Part shown: positions 18,393 through 25,573 of the stretch, piece after piece
Position numbering within the stretch: the stretch's first letter is position 1
Layout of the letters: each line of letters begins with the position of its first letter
NCBI GenBank assembly: GCA_964570865.1
Contig: CAZMZM010000023.1
Span: 1-31,647, forward strand
DNA from: WGAL01 sp964570865
GTDB taxonomy: Bacteria; Bacteroidota; Ignavibacteria; Ignavibacteriales; Melioribacteraceae
Length of the DNA: 31,647 nt
Direction of reading: 5' to 3'
The notes under the pieces: model-generated
Told to the model about the DNA's origin: nothing
Database searches by the model: none
The model's input: only the letters and a program-made list of their open reading frames with translations
Program-made: the position numbers and the translations under genes

Positions 18393-18713
18393 ATGAAGAA
18401 AATCAGATTAATAGATATTGCCCATGGCAGAAGCGGAGATAAAGGAGATGCGGCTAATTGCGGCGTTCTTGCATATGACGATAAAGGTTATGAAATTATT
18501 AAAAGAGAATTAACCGTTGAACGTGTAAAAAAACATTTTGAAGGTATTTGCTTGGGAGATGTAGAACGTTACGAACTTCCTAATTTACGCGCTCTTAATT
18601 TTATTCTGCATAATACGCTTGGCGGCGGCGGAACGGTATCGTTAAAGCATGACGCTCAAGGTAAGACAATAGCTTCGGCAATGTTAAGAATGGAACTGGA
18701 AATAGAAGACTAA
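18393..18713 (+). CDS. small AtuA-associated protein
   Basis: A 106-residue protein beginning MKKIRLIDIAHGRSGDKGD and containing NLRALNFILHNTLGGGGTVSL. This pattern is found as a separate small subunit or as the C-terminal domain of AtuA-family proteins. It starts one base after the AtuA-like gene, so the two are almost certainly translated together, probably forming one complex. The reaction is unknown. The prfB ATG follows 23 bases after its stop. Confidence 0.85.
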   Translation: MKKIRLIDIAHGRSGDKGDAANCGVLAYDDKGYEIIKRELTVERVKKHFEGICLGDVERYELPNLRALNFILHNTLGGGGTVSLKHDAQGKTIASAMLRMELEIED

Positions 18714-18736
18714 TAATTTTTGAGAAGGATGATTTT

Positions 18737-19838
18737 ATGTTCGAAGAACAGATGAAAATTGCCAAACAGTACAGAGAAAAAATAGATAATTTACGAGGTT
18801 ATCTTTGACATCGATAAAAAGATTGAAGAGATAGCCGACCTTCGTAAAAAAACAGAATCTCCGGAGTTTTGGAACGACCAGCGTAAGGCACAGGCAATTC
18901 ATAAGCAGATAAAAAATCGTGAAGTTTGGGTTGACGAATGGAACGAGCTAAATGAACTTGCTAATGAAGTGCTTGAATTTATTGAGCTTGCTCAGATGGA
19001 AGACGATGAAGCGTATGAAAACGACGTACAAGCCGAACTGGATAAACTGAAGAAAAGAATTGATTCCGCCGAACTAAAAAGCATGCTAAGCGGCGACGAT
19101 GACGATAAAAATTGCATTATGACAATCCATGCCGGAGCCGGTGGAACCGAAGCACAGGACTGGGCTGAAATGTTGATGCGTATGTATCTGCGCTGGGGCG
19201 AACAAAATAATTATAAGATGACTTTGATTGATTTGCTTGAAGGTGACGGTGCCGGAGTTAAAAGCGCATCGATTGAAGTTGAAGGCGATCATGCTTACGG
19301 ATACTTAAAAGCTGAAAATGGTGTTCATCGTTTAGTTCGTATTTCTCCGTTCGATTCAAATAAACGCCGTCACACATCGTTCGCATCAGTGTTCGTTATT
19401 CCCGAAGTTGATGACACGATTGAGATTGATATTAATCCGGCTGATTTGAAAATCGATACTTTCCGTTCCGGCGGTAAAGGCGGACAGAATGTAAACAAGG
19501 TTGAAACAGCTGTCCGTATTACTCATATTCCCTCTGGAGTCGTTGCAGCATGCCAGAACGAGCGTTCGCAACTTCAGAATAAAACCAATGCAATGAAAAT
19601 GCTTAAAGCAAAGCTATATCAGCTTGAAAAAGAAAAAGCTGAAGCCGAGCACGACGAAGTGGAAAAAGGAAAGATGAAAATCGAGTGGGGAAGCCAGATA
19701 CGTTCCTATGTTTTTCATCCTTACAATATGGTTAAAGATCATCGTACGGGTTATGAAACCTCCGACACTTCGGGAGTTATGGATGGAAACCTGAATGGTT
19801 TTATCAAGGAATTTCTGTTGAAATTTTCACAAGTCTAA
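18737..19838 (+). CDS. prfB: peptide chain release factor 2, expressed by programmed +1 frameshift
   Basis: RF2 (366 residues after frameshift) releases peptides at UGA and UAA. Zero-frame translation from ATG 18737 runs 23 codons to CTT TGA (TGA 18806-18808); skipping T18806 gives CTT GAC and a frame open to 19838. Key motifs are at the expected spots: the stop-codon-reading SPF tripeptide (203-205) in VRISPFDSNKRRHTS and the catalytic GGQ (248-250) in RSGGKGGQNVNKVETA. The N-terminal coiled-coil domain spans the shift (DNLRGYL-DIDKKIEEIADLRKK). The in-frame UGA, read by RF2 itself, gives autoregulation as in E. coli. It probably sits in the same transcript as the AtuA pair. Confidence 0.96.
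18795..18809 (+). promoter_or_regulatory. prfB: prfB +1 programmed frameshift site
   Basis: The slippery CTT TGA C (18803-18809) is preceded by an internal Shine-Dalgarno-like GAGG (18795-18798). The arrangement matches the E. coli RF2 site (SD-like element, CUU UGA C). tRNA-Leu slips from CUU to UUU when UGA decoding is slow. Confidence 0.92.
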
Positions 19839-20016
19839 CTGAAATAATTGATAAACGAAGTTCCGGCTCATGCAGGGAAAGGAATTCCGGTTATTAAATA
19901 GTAATAAATGACTGATTATTAAGGTTATGGGATAACAGAATTTCATCTTCTCCTTTTGTCGGAACTATTTCTCTAAAAATTTGTTAACTTTATTAAGAGA
20001 TTATTAGAGTTTTTAA

Positions 20017-20048
20017 TTGACAAAAGGAAAGGTATTTCTTAAGTTTTG
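20017..20048 (+). promoter_or_regulatory. probable promoter for the TonB-family gene
   Basis: TTGACA (20017-20022) is followed, 20 bases after the TTG, by TAAGTTTTG (20040-20048). The latter resembles the Bacteroidota -7 box TAnnTTTG with one extra base. The GTG start lies 31 bases downstream, a normal leader length. Exact box assignment is uncertain. Confidence 0.4.
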
Positions 20049-20067
20049 TTTTAAATTTTTGTTTAAA

Positions 20068-20072
20068 AGGAG
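20068..20072 (+). promoter_or_regulatory. ribosome binding site deciding the GTG start of the TonB-family gene
   Basis: AGGAG lies 6 bases before GTG 20079. A strong Shine-Dalgarno is uncommon among these genes and fixes the start, since no ATG is available near the N-terminus of this frame. Confidence 0.6.
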
Positions 20073-20078
20073 AAAATA

Positions 20079-20732
20079 GTGGCTTTACCTAAAAATCCGA
20101 AATATGACCTGAGACTGCATTATCAGCGAGTGTGGGAAACAGGCTTGATAATTGCTCTTGCTGTTTTGATTATTTCCTTTAAATTCTTTCCGGAAGTGAA
20201 AAAACAGGTTGTTAAGCAAGAAGGTCCCCAAGAATTAGTACAAGTTGAAGATGTAGAACATACAAAACAGGAAACAGCTCCTCCTCCTCCTCCAAAGCCT
20301 CCGATTCCAATCGAAGCGCCTTCGGACGAAGTATTGGACGATGTTGAAATAGAAGAAACCGATTTGAACGAACAAGCAGATGTTCCTCCTCCGCCACCTC
20401 CGCCAAAAGTTGATAAGAAAGAAGAAGAACCTGTATTCTTTGTAGCTGTTGAACAACAGCCGACACCAATCGGCGGAATTCAGGGAATACAGAAACGAAT
20501 TGTTTATCCTGAAATTGCTAAAAGAGCCGGTGTACAGGGCAGAGTTTATGTCCGTGCTTATGTTGATGAAAACGGTATAGTTCGTAAAGCGGAAGTTGTT
20601 AAAGGAATTGGCGCCGGTTGCGATGAAGCAGCCGTAAAAGCCGTAATGGCAACTCGTTTTAAACCGGGAAAACAAAGAGGTAAACCGGTTAAAGTTCAAG
20701 TAATGGTGCCTATTTTGTTTAAGCTTAGATAA
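20079..20732 (+). CDS. TonB-family energy transducer
   Basis: A 217-residue inner-membrane protein that should couple the proton motive force to outer-membrane receptors. Order: short cytoplasmic N-terminus, one TM helix (about 20-38, TGLIIALAVLIISFKFF), a periplasmic linker of proline and acidic residues with 5- and 7-proline runs (APPPPPK and VPPPPPPPK), then the TonB C-terminal domain (about 125-217) with YPEIAKRAGVQGRVYVRAYVDENG and AAVKAVMATRFKPGKQRG. GTG is used as start. ExbB/ExbD are not in the window. A strong terminator follows 18 bases after the stop, so it probably ends its own transcript. Which receptor it serves is unknown; no TonB-dependent receptor lies nearby. Confidence 0.92.
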   Translation: MALPKNPKYDLRLHYQRVWETGLIIALAVLIISFKFFPEVKKQVVKQEGPQELVQVEDVEHTKQETAPPPPPKPPIPIEAPSDEVLDDVEIEETDLNEQADVPPPPPPPKVDKKEEEPVFFVAVEQQPTPIGGIQGIQKRIVYPEIAKRAGVQGRVYVRAYVDENGIVRKAEVVKGIGAGCDEAAVKAVMATRFKPGKQRGKPVKVQVMVPILFKLR

Positions 20733-20750
20733 TTTGCAAACTAACTTTTA

Positions 20751-20777
20751 GCCCATCTTCGGATGGGCTTTTTTTTT
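20751..20777 (+). terminator. intrinsic terminator after the TonB-family gene
   Basis: A perfect 7-bp stem GCCCATC/GATGGGC is closed by a UUCG tetraloop and followed by nine T residues (20769-20777). It isolates the clpC-led operon from upstream transcription. Confidence 0.95.
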
Positions 20778-20804
20778 ATCATTTTGGAACAAAAAATATT
20801 TTTG

Positions 20805-20835
20805 TTTGGTATTAAAGTAAATTCAGTTATACTTG
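20805..20835 (+). promoter_or_regulatory. Bacteroidota-type promoter for the clpC operon
   Basis: TTTG (20805-20808), a 19-base spacer and TATACTTG (20828-20835) match TTTG-N19-TAnnTTTG with one mismatch. It lies just after the intrinsic terminator and 53 bases before the clpC ATG. I see no CIRCE or CtsR-like operator in the leader. Confidence 0.6.
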
Positions 20836-20888
20836 AAAACACATTTAACTTTAGTTAAATTTAATAATTAAATAAAACGGTAATAGAT

Positions 20889-23414
20889 ATGGAATTTAAT
20901 TTTTCCGAAAGAGTTCAGGAAGTAATAAAATATAGTAAAGAAGAAGCTTTTCGTCTTGGTCACGACTTTATTGGTTCGGAGCATTTGTTGCTCGGAATGA
21001 TTCGTGAAGGAGAGGGAGTAGGTATTACAATTCTCAAAAATTTGGGAGTTGAACTAATAAAATTGAAGAGGACAATTGAAGACGCAATCCGGTCATCGGG
21101 AGGAACAATTACTATCGGTAAAGTTCCTCTTACAAAACAAGCTGAAAAAGTTTTGAAGCGTACTCAAATCGAATCAAAAGTTTACCGCAAGCAAGTTATA
21201 GGAACCGAGCATTTATTACTCGGAATAGTCCGTGATATGGATAATGTTGCAGCAAACATTTTAGCACAATTTAATGTTACTTACGAAACCGTGCGAGCTG
21301 AGCTTAATGCAATCTACGGCGCTTCCGGTTTTGCTGCCGGACAAGAGTTTACACCACCCCAAAGCCCTGCGGGGAAAAGACAAGAGAAATCTAAAACTCC
21401 GGTTTTAGATAATTTCGGGCATGATTTGACAAAGCTTGCCGCAGAATCAAAACTGGATCCGGTAATCGGGCGCAGCCGCGAAATCGAGAGAGTTACTCAA
21501 ATACTAAGTCGTCGTAAAAAAAATAATCCAGTTTTAATCGGAGAGCCTGGTGTCGGTAAAACTGCTATTGCGGAAGGCTTGGCACTTCGCATCTTCAAAA
21601 AAGAAGTACCCAGAATTTTGATGAACAAACGTGTTGTTACTTTGGATTTAGCCGGCTTGGTTGCCGGAACAAAATACCGTGGTCAGTTTGAAGAGAGAAT
21701 GAAAGCGTTAATGAATGAACTAGAAAAGGCGGATGACATTATTTTGTTTATTGACGAACTTCACACCATTGTCGGTGCCGGCGGGGCTTCAGGCTCTCTT
21801 GACGCATCCAATATGTTTAAGCCTGCTTTGGCGCGTGGCGACATTCAATGTATTGGAGCTACTACTTTGGACGAATACCGCAAGTTTGTTGAAACAGATG
21901 GCGCTTTGGACAGACGATTTCAGAAAGTGATGGTCGAGCCTCCTAATGTTGAAGAGACAATTGAAATTTTAAGAAATATTAAATTTAAGTATGAAGAACA
22001 TCACCATGTCAAATATTCCGACGAAGCTTTAATTGCCGCTGTTAGGTTGAGTGACAGATACATTACCGATCGTTATTTTCCTGATAAAGCAATTGATGTT
22101 TTGGATGAAGCGGGTTCAAGAGTTTACATGGGTAATTACGATGTTCCGAAGGAAATAATAGATTTGGAAGCGGCAATTGAAACTGTTCGCGAAAAGAAAA
22201 AGAAAGTAGTAAAAGATCAAGATTTTGAAGAAGCTGCGAGATTGCGGGACGAAGAAAGATCGTTGCTCAATAAACTTGAAATTGCCCGTAATAATTGGGA
22301 GATAGAAGCCGATAAACTTGAGTTTGATGTTACCGAAGAAGATATTGGCGAAGTAGTTGCCATGATGACCGGAATTCCGGTAACAAGAGTTGTGCAAGCC
22401 GAATCGGAAAAGTTGTTAAAAATGGAAGACGCTCTCAAGCAGTTTATTATCGGGCAGGATAAAGCGGTAATAACTTTAACTAAAGCTATTCGCCGAGCGC
22501 GTGCCGGATTAAAAAATCCGAAGAAACCGATTGGCTCATTTATCTTTCTCGGACCTACCGGAGTCGGGAAAACAGAGATGGCTAAAGTTTTAGCGAGATA
22601 TTTGTTCGATTCGGATGATGCGTTGATACGAATTGATATGTCGGAATATATGGAGAAGTTTGCCGTCTCACGTCTTGTCGGAGCGCCTCCCGGATATGTC
22701 GGCTATGAAGAAGGCGGTCAGCTTACCGAGAGAGTTAGACGCAAACCATATTCGGTTGTGTTATTTGATGAAATTGAAAAGGCTCATTCGGATGTATTTA
22801 ATCTTTTGTTGCAGATTCTGGATGATGGCACGGTTACCGATTCGCTGGGACGTAAAGTTGATTTTAAGAATACGATAATAATAATGACTTCCAATGTCGG
22901 GACGCGTAATCTTAAAGGGACCGGAGGTTTCGGCTTTAACGAAAATAGCGCAAACGATAGGTACGAACATCTTAAAAACACAGTACAAGATGCGATGAAA
23001 GATATGTTCAATCCTGAGTTTTTAAACAGAATTGATGATATAATTGTATTCAGAAATCTTGAGAAAGATGATATTAAGCAGTTAATTAATCTTGAGACAA
23101 ACGACTTGGTACAAAACTTAAAAGAAAAAAATCTAAAGTTCAAACTCTCAAAGAGTGCCGTCAACTTTTTGGTTGAAATAGGTTTCGATCCTAAATACGG
23201 AGCCAGACCTTTGAGAAGAGCAGTTCAAAAATACTTGGAAGATCCTTTGGCCGAAGAGCTTCTGATGAACACATTCGATGAAGGAGATACCATTGTTGCT
23301 AAAAATAGAAAGAACTCCAATAAAATAATTTTTACTAAATTTGTAAAACGGATTAGAGAAAAAAAAGACAAAATCAGTGAATCTGAAAAAAAAGAACTAA
23401 ATTCTACCAATTAA
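20889..23414 (+). CDS. clpC: ClpC-type ATP-dependent protease ATPase subunit
   Basis: An 841-residue AAA+ unfoldase that feeds substrates to ClpP. Order: tandem Clp N repeats (about 1-145, IGSEHLLLGMI and IGTEHLLLGIV), AAA-1 with Walker A GEPGVGKT and Walker B IILFIDELH, a short middle region with a UVR motif (about 440-475, DFEEAARLRDEERSLLNKL), AAA-2 with GPTGVGKT and VVLFDEIEKAH, and the D2 C-terminal domain (GARPLRRAVQKYLEDPLAEELL). The UVR motif and short middle domain identify ClpC rather than the disaggregase ClpB. It heads a long co-directional run; the next gene starts 21 bases after its stop. Confidence 0.95.
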   Translation: MEFNFSERVQEVIKYSKEEAFRLGHDFIGSEHLLLGMIREGEGVGITILKNLGVELIKLKRTIEDAIRSSGGTITIGKVPLTKQAEKVLKRTQIESKVYRKQVIGTEHLLLGIVRDMDNVAANILAQFNVTYETVRAELNAIYGASGFAAGQEFTPPQSPAGKRQEKSKTPVLDNFGHDLTKLAAESKLDPVIGRSREIERVTQILSRRKKNNPVLIGEPGVGKTAIAEGLALRIFKKEVPRILMNKRVVTLDLAGLVAGTKYRGQFEERMKALMNELEKADDIILFIDELHTIVGAGGASGSLDASNMFKPALARGDIQCIGATTLDEYRKFVETDGALDRRFQKVMVEPPNVEETIEILRNIKFKYEEHHHVKYSDEALIAAVRLSDRYITDRYFPDKAIDVLDEAGSRVYMGNYDVPKEIIDLEAAIETVREKKKKVVKDQDFEEAARLRDEERSLLNKLEIARNNWEIEADKLEFDVTEEDIGEVVAMMTGIPVTRVVQAESEKLLKMEDALKQFIIGQDKAVITLTKAIRRARAGLKNPKKPIGSFIFLGPTGVGKTEMAKVLARYLFDSDDALIRIDMSEYMEKFAVSRLVGAPPGYVGYEEGGQLTERVRRKPYSVVLFDEIEKAHSDVFNLLLQILDDGTVTDSLGRKVDFKNTIIIMTSNVGTRNLKGTGGFGFNENSANDRYEHLKNTVQDAMKDMFNPEFLNRIDDIIVFRNLEKDDIKQLINLETNDLVQNLKEKNLKFKLSKSAVNFLVEIGFDPKYGARPLRRAVQKYLEDPLAEELLMNTFDEGDTIVAKNRKNSNKIIFTKFVKRIREKKDKISESEKKELNSTN

Positions 23415-23435
23415 CTTTAAGCAAAAGGGAACAAC

Positions 23436-23714
23436 ATGGCATTACTAGATCGGAACATCATTGAGGAGCAAATAAAAGATTTAGACGGATGGGAATTGAA
23501 AGGGGAATGCTTGGAAAAGGAGTACCAGTTTGTTGATTTTTACAATGCACTCAGTTTTGTAGTTAAGCTTGGTGTTGAAGCTGAAAAATTAAATCATCAT
23601 CCTGATATTTTTATCCACTCGTATAATAAGGTAAAAGTAACAACTACTACACATGACGAAAATGGTGTTACCGAAAAAGATATTAGATTAGCCGATCGTT
23701 TGGAAAGGATATAA
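23436..23714 (+). CDS. 4a-hydroxytetrahydrobiopterin dehydratase (pterin carbinolamine dehydratase)
   Basis: A 92-residue cytoplasmic protein of normal PCD length. The active-site pattern is complete: AEKLNHHPDIFIHSYNKVKVTTTTHDENGVTEKDIRLA, with the paired histidines (HHP) and the later histidine in TTTHDENG. The family dehydrates 4a-hydroxytetrahydropterin after aromatic amino-acid hydroxylation. No phenylalanine hydroxylase is nearby; in such bacteria PCD-like proteins are often linked to molybdopterin or general pterin metabolism. It is 21 bases behind clpC and 3 bases ahead of pyrE. Confidence 0.92.
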   Translation: MALLDRNIIEEQIKDLDGWELKGECLEKEYQFVDFYNALSFVVKLGVEAEKLNHHPDIFIHSYNKVKVTTTTHDENGVTEKDIRLADRLERI

Positions 23715-23717
23715 TTA

Positions 23718-24293
23718 ATGACAAATAAAGAAATTATTGATCTTTTTATAAATTCCGATGCCCTTTTAAAAGGGCATTTTTTATTAACTTCAGGAAAGCA
23801 TAGTAATCAATATTTTCAGTGTGCTCAGGCGTTGCAACATCCGGAAATAACTACGAAAATTTGTTCGGAACTTGCCGATGGATTCATGAATTTTGAAATA
23901 GATGCTGTAATTGCCCCTGCCATGGGTGGAATTATCGTAGGTCAGGAAACCTCCAGACTTTTAGGGAAAAGATTTATTTTTACCGAACGTGAAAATAAGG
24001 AGATGAAGCTTCGAAGAAATTTTAAGATTAATTCGGGAGAAAAATTTTTAATCTGTGAAGATGTAATTACTACAGGTGGCTCGGTAAGGGAAGTCATTGA
24101 TATTGTTAAAGAAAATAACGGGGAGGTTATTGGTGTTGCCGTTATAGTTGATAGAAGCGGAGGGAAGATTGATTTCGGTTATCCGCTGAAAAGCGTTTTG
24201 CAGTTAAATGCGGATGTTTACGAACCTGATGAATGCCCGTTATGTAAAAGTGGAATTCCACTTGTAAAACCCGGTTCAAGAAAAATATTTTAG
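23718..24293 (+). CDS. pyrE: orotate phosphoribosyltransferase
   Basis: A 191-residue enzyme that makes OMP from orotate and PRPP in pyrimidine synthesis. It shows the conserved N-terminal LLKGHFLLTSGKHSNQYFQCA, the VIAPAMGGIIVGQE loop, FTERENKEMKLRRNF (catalytic flexible loop with lysine/arginine), and the PRPP-binding motif FLICEDVITTGGSVREVI. The C-terminal DECPLCKSGIPLVKPGSRK with a CxxC pair is typical of this PyrE subgroup. It is the only pyr gene here. A terminator-like palindrome lies within codons 14-20. Confidence 0.95.
   Translation: MTNKEIIDLFINSDALLKGHFLLTSGKHSNQYFQCAQALQHPEITTKICSELADGFMNFEIDAVIAPAMGGIIVGQETSRLLGKRFIFTERENKEMKLRRNFKINSGEKFLICEDVITTGGSVREVIDIVKENNGEVIGVAVIVDRSGGKIDFGYPLKSVLQLNADVYEPDECPLCKSGIPLVKPGSRKIF
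23758..23782 (+). other. terminator-like palindrome inside the pyrE coding region
   Basis: ATGCCCTTTTAAAAGGGCAT (23758-23777) is a perfect 20-base palindrome followed directly by a T-run to 23782, the form of an intrinsic terminator. It encodes the conserved DALLKGHF segment, so it may be partly a by-product of codon choice. Early transcription termination when translation lags is possible. Confidence 0.4.
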
Positions 24294-24301
24294 GAGAAAA
24301 A

Positions 24302-25570
24302 ATGAGAGTTATTTTATTTTCCCTTTTAATCTCAGTTTCACTTTTAGCACAATCAAATTTTCATAACTATTTTCTCGATAAAACGCTTCAAATTAATCTG
24401 ATTGAAGCGGGAGATTCGGAAACTGAAAATATTTATCTTTCGTCGATGATTGAAACACCCTACTACAGCGGTTCACGAGCAAATTTGCTGGATACTTTAA
24501 ATCTCGGATATTATTACGCCTATCTTTATTCAACTAAGAATAGTCAGTTGATTTTTTCCGAAGGATTTTCCACCCTTTTCCAAGAATGGCAGACAACAGA
24601 AGAGGCAAAAAAAAGTAAACGCTCACTAAATTTTTCTCTTCGCATCCCTTTCCCGAAGGACTCCGTTAAGCTTGTGATTAAAAAAAGGGATAAAAGCAAC
24701 GAGTTTGAAAATCTTTTTTCATTGATTATTGATCCTTCAAATTATTTTATTCATAAAGAAAAAATTGATACGACCGGAGTTTTTAAAATCAGCTATTCCG
24801 GTAATTATAAAAATAAGTTGGATATTTTATTTTTGCCCGAAGGCTACTCGAAAGAAGATACTGAGAAATATCATAAGGATTGTAAGAGATTCGCTAAGTT
24901 CCTTTTGAGTTATTCGCCGTTTTCGGAGATGAAAAACAAGATAAACATTTGGGGGATTAATCGTTTCAGTAAGGAGAGCGGGGTTGATATTCCGGGGAAA
25001 GGTATTTTCAAAAATACTTTATTAGATGGAAGTTTTTATACTTTTGACAGCGAACGTTATCTGATGATAAAAGATTATTTTAAACTTGCCGGTGTTGCAG
25101 CCGCCGTACCGTACGACAGAATTTTTGTCCTTGTAAACTCGTCAAAATATGGCGGAGGAGCTATTTATAATTTTTACTCTACCGTAGCGAGCGGAAATCC
25201 GAAAGCCGAGCTTGTTCTTGTTCATGAGTTCGGACACGGACTTGCAGGGCTGGCCGATGAGTATTATACTTCTGATGTTTCTTACGAAAATTATTACGAC
25301 CTTAGCGTTGAACCTTGGGAAAAAAATATTACCACTCTTGTAGATTTTGGCAAAAAATGGAAAAGTATGTTGAAACAGGGTACGCCCGTTCCGACACCGC
25401 CCGACTCGATTTATCGCGGTCAAACCGGAGTTTTTGAAGGGGGAGGCTATGTTGCCGAAGGAGTTTACAGACCTTCCTTTAACAGCATTATGAAATCCCT
25501 TTCTGCGGATGGATTTAATGAAGTTTGTAAAAAAGCAATAATTGAAGTAATTAATTTTTACTCGGAGTAA
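24302..25570 (+). CDS. secreted peptidase M64-family zinc metallopeptidase
   Basis: A 422-residue exported protein. The signal peptide is MRVILFSLLISVSLLAQ. An N-terminal beta-rich domain (about 20-150) precedes the M64 catalytic domain (about 160-420). That domain has LDILFLPEGYSKEDTEKYHKD, the zinc-binding HEFGHGLAGLADEYY (H308, E309, H312, with D319 or E320 as likely third ligand) and the late SIMKSLSADGFNEVC. The family includes the IgA1-cleaving peptidase of Clostridium ramosum, but most members are environmental proteins of unknown substrate; no immunoglobulin role is implied here. There is no T9SS sorting domain, so it is probably periplasmic. It lies 8 bases after pyrE and 3 bases before the phosphatase gene. 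Confidence 0.88.
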   Translation: MRVILFSLLISVSLLAQSNFHNYFLDKTLQINLIEAGDSETENIYLSSMIETPYYSGSRANLLDTLNLGYYYAYLYSTKNSQLIFSEGFSTLFQEWQTTEEAKKSKRSLNFSLRIPFPKDSVKLVIKKRDKSNEFENLFSLIIDPSNYFIHKEKIDTTGVFKISYSGNYKNKLDILFLPEGYSKEDTEKYHKDCKRFAKFLLSYSPFSEMKNKINIWGINRFSKESGVDIPGKGIFKNTLLDGSFYTFDSERYLMIKDYFKLAGVAAAVPYDRIFVLVNSSKYGGGAIYNFYSTVASGNPKAELVLVHEFGHGLAGLADEYYTSDVSYENYYDLSVEPWEKNITTLVDFGKKWKSMLKQGTPVPTPPDSIYRGQTGVFEGGGYVAEGVYRPSFNSIMKSLSADGFNEVCKKAIIEVINFYSE

Positions 25571-25573
25571 ATT

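Noticed and set aside
18737..18808. Short 23-codon ORF ending in TGA before RF2, looking like a broken or truncated prfB
   Set aside because: The CTT TGA C context with upstream GAGG is the known programmed frameshift site, so the gene is intact.
19848..19901. 17-codon frame after prfB (LINEVPAHAGKGIPVIK) that looks coding-like
   Set aside because: Only a TTG start is available, it is far too short to identify, and no ribosome binding site is seen; it may be a gene remnant but cannot be supported.
20235..20699. 154-codon minus-strand ORF opposite the TonB-family gene
   Set aside because: It is aromatic/Arg-rich low-complexity translation produced by the antisense of the proline and glutamate codons; there is no start signal, and the plus-strand gene is clear.
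20889..23414. ClpB disaggregase
   Set aside because: The UVR motif and short middle region, plus the tandem N repeats, indicate ClpC; the long ClpB coiled-coil is missing.
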